NCBI GenBank assembly: GCA_023230905.1
Contig: JALNWL010000164.1
Coordinates: 1-5,983 of the forward strand
Origin: Syntrophales bacterium
GTDB taxonomy: Bacteria > Desulfobacterota > Syntrophia > Syntrophales > UBA2251
Direction: 5' to 3'
DNA: 5,983 bases
Notes under the pieces: generated by a model
What the model was told of the DNA's origin: nothing
Database searches by the model: none
The model's input: the letters and a program-made list of their open reading frames with translations, nothing else
Program-made: the position numbers and the translations under genes
Part shown: in pieces, positions 1 through 5,983 of the stretch
How the letters are laid out: every line of letters starts with the position of its first letter
Numbering within the stretch: the stretch's first letter is position 1

Positions 1-968
1 AAGGCCTCCTGGAAGATCACGAAAGCGCTGTCCGACAGCAGGTCGGTGAGGTCCGTGAGTTCGAGGCCGAAGCGGACATCGGGGGCGTCCTTCCCGTAGC
101 GGTCCATCGCCTCGTGAAAGGACAAGCGGGGAAACGGCCGGTCGAGCTCGATTCCGAGCACGGAGCGGAAGAGATGGATCATCAACCCCTCCATGATCCG
201 GAGGACATCCTCCTCGGAGATGAAGGACAGCTCGCAGTCGATCTGGGTGAACTCGGGTTGGCGATCCGCGCGCAGGTCCTCGTCCCGGAAGCATTTGACG
301 ATCTGAAAGTAGCGGTCGAAGCCGGCCACCATCAGGAGCTGCTTGAAGATCTGGGGGGACTGGGGCAGCGCGTAGAAGGCGCCGGGGTTGACGCGACTCG
401 GAACCAGGTAATCGCGGGCCCCTTCGGGTGTGCTCTTCGTGAGAAAAGGCGTTTCTACCTCGATGAAGCCGTTATCGATCAGATAGTCCCGGGTTTCCGA
501 CGCGGCCATGCTCCGGAGCAGGAGATTCTTCTGGATGACGGGACGTCTCAGGTCCAGGTAGCGGTATTTCAGGCGGACGTTTTCGGAAATCTCCGCCTCG
601 GAATCGAGGAGAAACGGAGGCGTCTTCGCCTCGTTCAGGATCTGGAGGTCTTGGACCATCACCTCGACGTCTCCGGTTTTGAGGTCGGGGTTTTGCATGC
701 CTTCCGGGCGGGTCCGGACCTGACCCCGGACGGCGATCACGTATTCGCTCCGGATGCGGTGCGCCTCCCGGTGGATGTCCGGACTGATCTCCGGATTGAA
801 GACGATCTGGACAAGTCCTTCGCGGTCGCGAAGATCAACGAAGATGACCCCTCCGTGATCCCGCCGCCGGTGCGTCCATCCCATCAGTACGACGGTACGC
901 CCGTCGTCCGCGGCCGTCAGCGTCCCACAGTAATGGGTCCTTTTGATTTGGGTGATGAATTCAGACAA
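1..968 (-). CDS. aspS: Aspartyl-tRNA synthetase (AspRS), N-terminal 322 residues; gene continues past the left edge
   Basis: Class IIb aminoacyl-tRNA synthetase that loads aspartate onto tRNA-Asp in the cytoplasm. The minus-strand translation shows an N-terminal OB-fold anticodon-binding domain (about residues 10-110, with GWTHRRRDHGG at 30-40 and VDLRDREGLVQIVF at 44-57). The linker KYRYLDLRR is at 134-142, motif 1 surrounds FIEVETPFL at 168-176, then TKSTPEGARDYLVPSR at 177-192. Motif 2 is CFRDEDLRADRQPEFTQID at 226-244. The sequence stops as the bacterial GAD insertion begins, so the rest of that domain and motif 3 lie outside. Bacterial AspRS is usually about 590 residues, so a little over half is here. 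No in-frame ATG precedes the conserved RTHYCG block (10-15). The TTG at 968-966 is the best start: it follows AGAAAGG by 8 bases and overlaps the hisS stop by 8 bases. H38 and G90 match the residues seen in non-discriminating AspRS. Identity is essentially certain; the exact start is less so. Confidence 0.96.
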   Translation of the reverse strand, partial: MSEFITQIKRTHYCGTLTAADDGRTVVLMGWTHRRRDHGGVIFVDLRDREGLVQIVFNPEISPDIHREAHRIRSEYVIAVRGQVRTRPEGMQNPDLKTGDVEVMVQDLQILNEAKTPPFLLDSEAEISENVRLKYRYLDLRRPVIQKNLLLRSMAASETRDYLIDNGFIEVETPFLTKSTPEGARDYLVPSRVNPGAFYALPQSPQIFKQLLMVAGFDRYFQIVKCFRDEDLRADRQPEFTQIDCELSFISEEDVLRIMEGLMIHLFRSVLGIELDRPFPRLSFHEAMDRYGKDAPDVRFGLELTDLTDLLSDSAFVIFQEA

Positions 969-2241
969 GTGTTTGACCTTTCTCAAGCAATTTTCTCCGG
1001 ACGGTCTCGAAAAGGCCGTTCAGGGGAAGGGTTTCCTGAAGACTGCCCCGCATGTCGCGCCACTGCACCTCGCCTGAGGCGAGTTCGCGATCGCCCAGGA
1101 TCAGGGTGTAAGGGCAGTTCAGCTTGTTAGCGCGCCGCATCTGGCTTTTGAGGCTGCGCCCGGCGTAATCGATCTCCGTGCGCATGCCGACTTTCCGCAG
1201 ACCGTTGGCGAGATCGAACGCAATACGCCCGGCCTGATCTCCCAAAATGGCGATAAACAGGTGCGGTGCGGGGCTGAGTTGCGCACCGTTCGGCTCGATC
1301 AGGGACAGGAGCCGCTCCATGCCGATGGCGAAGCCGATTCCCGGGATGTCAGGGCCGCCGAGTTCGCGTGCGAGACCGTTGTACCGGCCGCCGCCGAGGA
1401 CGGCATTCTGGGCGCCGAGAGCCCCCGTCGTGACCTCGAAGGCCGTACGCGTATAATAATCGAGACCTCGAACCATTCCAGCGTTGATCAAAGGCGTTAT
1501 ATCCGCAATGCTCAAGTATTCCCTGAATGTCTGGAAATGGGCGTTGCACGGGGAACAAAGGGAGTCGAGGATCTTCGGTGCCGACTGAAGCTGCTCGCGG
1601 CAGCCCTCGAGTTTGCAATCGAAGATCCGGAGCGGGTTCGAGTGCATCCTGCGACGGCAGTCCTCGCACAGGGCCGTTTGTTTCCCGGCGAGAAAAGTGA
1701 TGAGCCGGTCTCGGAACGTAGGGCGGCAGTCCGGACATCCCAGGGAATTGATTTCGAGATGAATGTCCGGCAGGCCGGCGCGGACGAGAAAATGCATGAG
1801 CATGACGATCAGCTCCGCGTCCACGCGGGGATCGTCGATCCCGAGAATCTCCGCGTCCAATTGATGAAACTGGCGAAGGCGACCCTTCTGGGGGCGTTCC
1901 CGCCGGAACATGGGCCCGATGGTGAAGAGGCGGGCCAGCGGATCGGCGGCGTAGAGGGTGTGCTCGAGATAGGCGCGGAGAATCGACGCGGTCGCTTCCG
2001 GCCTCAAGGTCAGGTATTCGTCGCCGCGATCGAGAAACGTGTACATCTCCTTTTCGACGATGTCGGTGGCTTCCCCGATCCCGCGTCGGAAGAGTTCCGT
2101 TTTTTCCAGGATGGGAACACGGATCTCCTGAAAGCCGAAATCTGCGAAAACCTCCCGGGCAAGTCGCTCGATGAACTGCCATTTGCCGGTCTCCGGAGGG
2201 AGAATGTCCTTGAAGCCGCGAACCGCCTGAATCGTATCCAT
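961..2241 (-). CDS. hisS: Histidyl-tRNA synthetase (HisRS)
   Basis: Class IIa synthetase that charges tRNA-His with histidine in the cytoplasm, acting as a dimer. The 426-residue product has the normal length. It opens with the typical QAVRGFKDILPP (5-16). Motif 1 spans roughly 35-69 (VPILEKTELFRRG within it), and motif 2 includes FRRERPQKGRLRQFHQLDAE at 112-131. The histidine-specific HisA loop GMVRGLDYYTRTAFEV is at 255-270 with catalytic Arg258, and motif 3 GIGFAIGMERLL is at 301-312. The C-terminal anticodon-binding domain covers about 325-426. Between motif 2 and the HisA loop are eight cysteines, mostly as CxxC pairs (169/172, 192/195, 209/214, 229/232), a pattern known in part of the family and suggestive of metal binding. 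The ATG at 2241 was chosen over an upstream in-frame GTG at 2298 because GGGAGAG lies just 4 bases before it and the family begins here. It follows comEC by 82 bases and overlaps aspS by 8. Confidence 0.98.
   Translation of the reverse strand: MDTIQAVRGFKDILPPETGKWQFIERLAREVFADFGFQEIRVPILEKTELFRRGIGEATDIVEKEMYTFLDRGDEYLTLRPEATASILRAYLEHTLYAADPLARLFTIGPMFRRERPQKGRLRQFHQLDAEILGIDDPRVDAELIVMLMHFLVRAGLPDIHLEINSLGCPDCRPTFRDRLITFLAGKQTALCEDCRRRMHSNPLRIFDCKLEGCREQLQSAPKILDSLCSPCNAHFQTFREYLSIADITPLINAGMVRGLDYYTRTAFEVTTGALGAQNAVLGGGRYNGLARELGGPDIPGIGFAIGMERLLSLIEPNGAQLSPAPHLFIAILGDQAGRIAFDLANGLRKVGMRTEIDYAGRSLKSQMRRANKLNCPYTLILGDRELASGEVQWRDMRGSLQETLPLNGLFETVRRKLLEKGQTLV
977..983 (-). promoter_or_regulatory. 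Ribosome binding site deciding the TTG start of aspS
   Basis: On the minus strand AGAAAGG sits 8 bases before the TTG at 968-966, inside the last codons of hisS. No ATG or GTG occurs in the aspS frame between here and the conserved RTHYCG block, so this site is the main argument for a TTG start. It implies that ribosomes finishing hisS can re-initiate directly on aspS. Confidence 0.6.
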
Positions 2242-2323
2242 GATTCTCTCCCGAGGGTCACCTTGGAGGCACCCTTTTGGAACGCGGTTCACTAACACAT
2301 CGGGTTTGAAAAGGCAATCAAAA

Positions 2324-4870
2324 TCAATGCCGTGAAGGATCTCGACAGGAAAGGGGGGCGTACGTTTCGATGCGGCGTCCGTCGGAGGAGAATTCCACCG
2401 CGCCGTCCAGATCCGTGCGATATAGGCGGATCCCTAGGCGGGCATACCGTTCCAGGATATCCGGATGCGGATTTCCGAAGCGATTTTCCCAGCCGCAACT
2501 AACGACGGCCCGGTGAGGCCTCACCCCCAGCAGAAAGGCCTCCGTGCTGGAGTGCCTGCCGCCATGGTGGGGGACGAACAGGACATCGCTCGCGAGATTG
2601 GTGCGACGGTCCAGGAGCCCCGCCTCGGCGGGTCCGGAAATGTCCGCCGGCAGAAGGAACGCATTCGCCCCATAGGTCAGTTTCATCACGAGGGAGTGGT
2701 CGTTCATCTCGTCGTCCCGCGTCCCGGTGGAAGGTGAGATCGAAGTCGGGTTCATGGTGGCGAGGGTAACACCGTTGATCGTGCGGGGGAGCGTTTCGGA
2801 GGAAACCCGTCGAAGGGGGATGTTCTTTTCGCGGACGATCCGAAGAAACTCCCGATAAAGAGGCAAGGAAAGATCGGAACCCGGGATATCAGCGACCCAG
2901 ACCTCGCCTATGGGAAAATGCCGCACGACGAAGAGGAGACCGGCCAGGTGGTCGTGATGCGGGTGCGTGAGGACGCAGATATCGAGGTCATAAACGCGTT
3001 CATGCCAGAGATACGGCGCGGTGACAAACTTTCCGACATCGAACCTCTGATCATGGAATCCGCCGCCGTCCACCAGCATCGTCTTGCCGAAGGGGAAGCG
3101 CACCAGGGTCGCACTGCCCTGACCGACATCGATCGCGGTAAGGCGCAGGAGATTCGATCGGAGGGGTTGCAGGGTGAGGGAGACGGAAAAGGCCGCCCAC
3201 ACGATCAGCAGGATCACGAGAACGACGGCGCGACGAGACCGGCTGAAAGGGCGCGCGCGGGGCGGGGAAGGGAACGCACGGGATTCCCGCGAGCCGGGAA
3301 GGATCGAGGCGGCCAGGACCAGGCAGGCATAGTAGAGGAGGATCTCGACGAGGCTCGGCCTGAACAGGTATACCGAGGCATGCGGAAAGGAGGCACAGAA
3401 CTCGATCAGGGTAACGGACAGACGGACCAGAAGGGCGTCGACCTTCAAGATCCAGGCGGAGAGGATCGGTGCGATCGGGACCAGAAAGATCAGCGCCGTG
3501 CTGAGCGGAATCGAGAGGATCCCCAGGATGGGGGTAGCAAGAAGATTGGCGGGCAGCGTGACGAGGGAGATGCGGTGAAAGTGATAGAGAACCAGGGGAA
3601 GGGTCCCCAGCGTTGCGCCCAAGGTTGCGGCGACGAACAGGGCGGCGGCGTACAGCCGAGAATGCATCCAGCGTCGGGCCCGGTCCGCGAGAGCCGACTC
3701 CGCGTTTACGGGCGGGGGCGGTTTCGGGATCTGGGAGATCAATCGGGGCGTGAGATAAAGAATGGCGAGGACGGCCGAAAAGGACAACTGAAAGGAGATG
3801 TCGTAGAGGGAGGAGGGGCGGATCATCAAAATGATGAAGGCGGCGAGTGCCAGTGCGTTGTACAGATCCCGTTCCTTGTCGAGAAGGATGGCGATCATGA
3901 AGACGACGACCATCAGAGTGGCGCGAACCACGGATATCCCGGCGCCGGCGATGAGGGTAAAGATCAGGACGGGAATAATCGCCATCAGGATGGAGGCCTT
4001 TCGGGAGTCCACCCGAAGAAGCGCATTCGGAAGGGCTTTCATGGCCATCCGGACGAGAAAGACAAAAACCAGCGCGACGATGCCGATGTTGAAACCGGAA
4101 ATGGCGAGAATGTGGGTCGTGCCAGTGCGATTGAAGGCCTCGCGGACCCGTTCGGGGATCTCTTCCTGATCCCCGAGAATCAAGGCCTGCATGATCTCGG
4201 CTTCGGGCGAGGCGGCATGGGCATAGATGAAGGTTTTCAGGCGGGCGCGAAACGTCTCCAGGGTCGTCTTGAAAAGCTGTCCCTGGTCCCGTCGCATGAC
4301 GACCAAACCGCTCGAATCGGGGAGGTAGGCCCGCACCCGGACGCCCTGGTCTCTCAGATAACGGACATAATCGAACCCACCCGGATTCCCGAAGTTTCGC
4401 GGCGTGCGGACGATCGCCCGGAAACGGACGAGATCCCCGTAGCGGAAACGGCGGTCGGGGACGCCGACGGACAGAAGGATTCGGCCCGCGACAGCTTGCC
4501 GGGCCCCAGGCCTGAGGATCGTATGGGCGCAGAGGACAAGATCCATCCCGTCGGGAGAAATCCGTGGGGCGTCACAGATCATCGCTTCAATCGTTTCCTT
4601 TTCAGGAGCGGCAGAGTTTGCTATATGGGTAGGCGAATCGGGAAACGCGAGATTCAAATTCGCGTTCAGGAACCCGACGGTGAAAAACGAGACGGTCAGG
4701 AGCCCTGGGATGATGGACCGGCCGGCAGGATGGCGGCCGAACGCCAACAGCAATCCCAACAGGGTGATCAGGACGGTCAGGGGAATCGCCGGGGCCAGAA
4801 CGGGATGATAATGCCCGGCGACGATTCCGGCCGAAAGGGCCAGACAAATCGGAATGAGAGGCCTTTGCAT
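2324..4870 (-). CDS. comEC: DNA internalization/competence protein ComEC/Rec2
   Basis: Inner-membrane channel protein that carries single-stranded DNA into the cytoplasm during natural transformation. The 848-residue product has the full three-part family layout. Hydrophobic helices at about 5-70 precede an OB-like DUF4131 domain (about 93-192, with RFRYGDLVRFRAIV and GNPGGFDYVRYL). The polytopic Competence domain (about 225-525) carries the hallmark ALILGDQEEIPERVREAF at 229-246 and TGTTHILAISGFNIG at 249-263, followed by many membrane helices. The C-terminal metallo-beta-lactamase-like domain (about 575-840) has DVGQGSA at 581-587, the metal-binding motif HPHHDH at 636-641, NDHSLVMKL at 723-731, PAD at 741-743 and HHGGRHSS at 768-775. 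With all metal-ligand motifs present, the putative nuclease domain looks intact. The ATG at 4870 follows AGGTGA at a tight spacing of 3 bases. It is the first gene of the leftward set and diverges from the sensor kinase. Whether the organism is really transformable cannot be told from one gene, since comEC is widespread. Confidence 0.95.
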   Translation of the reverse strand: MQRPLIPICLALSAGIVAGHYHPVLAPAIPLTVLITLLGLLLAFGRHPAGRSIIPGLLTVSFFTVGFLNANLNLAFPDSPTHIANSAAPEKETIEAMICDAPRISPDGMDLVLCAHTILRPGARQAVAGRILLSVGVPDRRFRYGDLVRFRAIVRTPRNFGNPGGFDYVRYLRDQGVRVRAYLPDSSGLVVMRRDQGQLFKTTLETFRARLKTFIYAHAASPEAEIMQALILGDQEEIPERVREAFNRTGTTHILAISGFNIGIVALVFVFLVRMAMKALPNALLRVDSRKASILMAIIPVLIFTLIAGAGISVVRATLMVVVFMIAILLDKERDLYNALALAAFIILMIRPSSLYDISFQLSFSAVLAILYLTPRLISQIPKPPPPVNAESALADRARRWMHSRLYAAALFVAATLGATLGTLPLVLYHFHRISLVTLPANLLATPILGILSIPLSTALIFLVPIAPILSAWILKVDALLVRLSVTLIEFCASFPHASVYLFRPSLVEILLYYACLVLAASILPGSRESRAFPSPPRARPFSRSRRAVVLVILLIVWAAFSVSLTLQPLRSNLLRLTAIDVGQGSATLVRFPFGKTMLVDGGGFHDQRFDVGKFVTAPYLWHERVYDLDICVLTHPHHDHLAGLLFVVRHFPIGEVWVADIPGSDLSLPLYREFLRIVREKNIPLRRVSSETLPRTINGVTLATMNPTSISPSTGTRDDEMNDHSLVMKLTYGANAFLLPADISGPAEAGLLDRRTNLASDVLFVPHHGGRHSSTEAFLLGVRPHRAVVSCGWENRFGNPHPDILERYARLGIRLYRTDLDGAVEFSSDGRRIETYAPLSCRDPSRH

Positions 4871-4916
4871 GGGTCACCTGCTGTGCGCTTCACACGGGAG
4901 GCCGCTTCCTGTTAGG

Positions 4917-4945
4917 GATATATCGTGAAATCCCCGGATCTTCAA
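4917..4945 (-). promoter_or_regulatory. Candidate sigma-70 promoter for comEC (and possibly hisS-aspS)
   Basis: Read on the minus strand, TTGAAG (4945-4940) is a four-of-six match to the -35 consensus and TATATC (4922-4917) a four-of-six match to the -10, separated by exactly 17 bases. Transcription would start near 4910, leaving a leader of about 40 bases before the comEC ATG at 4870. The prediction rests only on sequence match in a 100-base divergent region; no equally good plus-strand promoter for the kinase was found there. Confidence 0.4.
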
Positions 4946-4970
4946 CCCAAAACCGTTTCGGGTGCGCCGT

Positions 4971-5983
4971 ATGGCCGTTGACGAGAGACTGGTGCAGCGC
5001 GTCCGGTGGCTCATGTTCTGGCGGCTGTTCATCGTCACCTTCCTGCTCGGGTTCGTCGCGCTGATCGATGTCCGGGACACCACCTTCCTGCCATATATAT
5101 CCCGGACGTTCCTCTATGCCATCATCATCCTCACCTATCTGCTCACGATTGGCTTTATCCTGCTGCTCAAGCTGACCCGGGCGCCGATTCTCAACGTCTA
5201 CGTTCAGAGCATGGCCGACGTGCTGCTGATCACCTCCCTGGTTTATATCACGGGAGGTATCCGCAGCGTCCACGCCGCATTTTATCCTCTCGTCATCATC
5301 TATTCGGTTCTCTTTCTGATGCGGCGAGGCGGTTTGATTACAGCCTCGGTCTGCAGCCTGCTGTACGGACTGCTCCTCGTTTCCGAACATTTCGGATTTA
5401 TCGTGCCGCTGTCCCCGAGTGCGTATGCCGACCATGCCTTCACCGCCGGGTACGTCTTTACCCGGATCCTCATCTATTCGGCGTCTTTCTTCATCATCGT
5501 CTTCCTTGCCAGTTTCGTGGTGGAGCAGGAAAGGAAGGCGCAAACGCTGCTGGCCGAAACGGAAAGCGCCTTCAATCAGCTCGACATCCTTCATCAGAGC
5601 ATCATTGATTCCGTGGACGCCGGAATCCTGACGATGGACGTAAACGGTCTCGTCAAATCCTTCAACCGTGGTGCGGAACGGATCACCGGGTTTCTGGCGC
5701 GCGAGGTCGTCAACAGACCCCTCGGGCATCTATTTCCCGATTTCGTGGACGTCCTCGCGCGGCACTCGGACCCTGATTCAGGCGCGTCGGAACGGCGGCC
5801 GCAGTTCTCCTTCGTGTCGAAGGAGGGGGGAACGCTCCTCATCGGCTGCTCGGTCTCGACACTGAACGATCCGGGAGGACAGCGTATCGGCGATATCCTG
5901 ATCTTTCAGGATCTAACGGACGTCAGGGCGATGCAGCTCGCCGTTGAGGAGAACAAGCGCCTGGCCCTGGTCGGTGAGATGGC
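4971..5983 (+). CDS. Membrane-bound PAS sensor histidine kinase, PilS/NtrB-like, N-terminal 337 residues; runs off the right edge
   Basis: Sensor half of a two-component system. The visible part has about six hydrophobic segments (roughly 17-33, 43-67, 81-95, 103-117, 121-138, 161-183) with very short loops, so signal sensing is probably within the membrane. A charged linker (185-204) leads to a PAS domain at about 205-315, containing SIIDSVDAGILTMDVNG at 210-226, FNRGAERITGF at 231-241 and ILIFQDLTDVRAM at 309-321. The window ends at ENKRLALVGEM (327-337), the usual lead-in to the HisKA H-box, so the phosphoacceptor histidine and the ATPase domain lie outside. The ATG at 4971 has only a weak GGGTG 6 bases upstream; an in-frame GTG at 4962 is the sole alternative because a TGA closes the frame at 4926. 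The six-helix plus PAS plan is that of PilS and related kinases controlling sigma-54 activators. Divergent comEC fits a pilus/competence link but does not prove it, so no gene symbol is given. Confidence 0.88.
   Translation, partial: MAVDERLVQRVRWLMFWRLFIVTFLLGFVALIDVRDTTFLPYISRTFLYAIIILTYLLTIGFILLLKLTRAPILNVYVQSMADVLLITSLVYITGGIRSVHAAFYPLVIIYSVLFLMRRGGLITASVCSLLYGLLLVSEHFGFIVPLSPSAYADHAFTAGYVFTRILIYSASFFIIVFLASFVVEQERKAQTLLAETESAFNQLDILHQSIIDSVDAGILTMDVNGLVKSFNRGAERITGFLAREVVNRPLGHLFPDFVDVLARHSDPDSGASERRPQFSFVSKEGGTLLIGCSVSTLNDPGGQRIGDILIFQDLTDVRAMQLAVEENKRLALVGEM

Noticed and set aside
2254..2275. Imperfect hairpin (AGGGTCACC / GGCACCCT) next to TTTT in the comEC-hisS gap, as a terminator or hisS leader element
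   Set aside because: The stem is interrupted by a mismatch and bulge, the T-run is only four long and lies on the plus strand, where no gene needs termination. It could be a minor leader structure but is not supportable.
114..2295. Two long plus-strand open frames (114-1130 and 1261-2295) opposite aspS and hisS
   Set aside because: Both are in codon-register antisense to unmistakable synthetase genes and show no domain, motif or ribosome binding site.
2242..2323. Possible internal promoter for hisS (TTGATT with an 18-base spacer to TGTTAG, minus strand)
   Set aside because: The -10 matches only three of six consensus bases and the spacer is not optimal; too weak to annotate without transcript data.
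4882..4894. Short inverted repeat TGTG-N5-CACA in the comEC leader, considered as a CRP-like operator
   Set aside because: Four-base arms with a 5-base centre do not match the TGTGA-N6-TCACA spacing and are expected by chance.
2918..4915. A 665-codon open frame on the plus strand opposite comEC
   Set aside because: It lies in exact codon register antisense to comEC, so hydrophobic NTN codons are read as polar NAN codons, giving a D/G/Q/R/E-rich protein with no recognisable domain. Its openness follows from the rarity of TTA, CTA and TCA codons in comEC.
5006..5608. A 200-codon plus-strand open frame within the kinase
   Set aside because: It is out of frame with the kinase, His/Arg/Pro-rich and without recognisable motifs; the frame starting at 4971 explains the region.
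4890..5729. A 279-codon minus-strand open frame opposite the sensor kinase
   Set aside because: It is the codon-register mirror of the kinase's membrane and PAS regions and is rich in D/E/Q/R; the plus-strand frame has membrane helices and a PAS domain.

Overview
The window looks like an ordinary chromosomal region of a fairly GC-rich Gram-negative bacterium. The full-length form of the AspRS N-terminus, the cysteine-rich HisRS, the hisS-aspS overlap and the PilS/NtrB-style kinase all resemble genes of the Desulfobacterota (former Deltaproteobacteria, Syntrophus/Geobacter-like). This placement is an inference from remembered family sequences; no search was run. No mobile element, CRISPR array, tRNA, rRNA or phage gene is visible, and there is no gene-free stretch longer than about 100 bases.

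Three genes lie on the minus strand and read leftwards from about 4870: comEC (4870-2324), hisS (2241-961) and aspS (968 to beyond the left edge). comEC encodes the inner-membrane DNA-uptake channel ComEC/Rec2. It is followed after about 80 bases by hisS (histidyl-tRNA synthetase). The hisS stop overlaps a probable TTG start of aspS (aspartyl-tRNA synthetase), so hisS and aspS are very likely translationally coupled. A plausible sigma-70 promoter for this set lies at 4917-4945, in the short divergent region.

On the plus strand, from 4971 to the right edge, a membrane sensor histidine kinase runs off the window. It has about six membrane segments, then a PAS domain, and is cut just before its phosphoacceptor histidine. 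It contains no stop codon within the window, so it is easily overlooked. Its layout is that of PilS/NtrB-type kinases that partner with sigma-54 response regulators.

The left part is translation housekeeping (charging of tRNA-His and tRNA-Asp). The right part pairs a DNA-uptake channel with a PilS-like sensor, hinting at a type IV pilus/competence context. The most informative detail is in AspRS: it carries the His and Gly residues that mark the non-discriminating type, which also charges tRNA-Asn with aspartate and needs the GatCAB amidotransferase. I found no clear sign of a novel system here.
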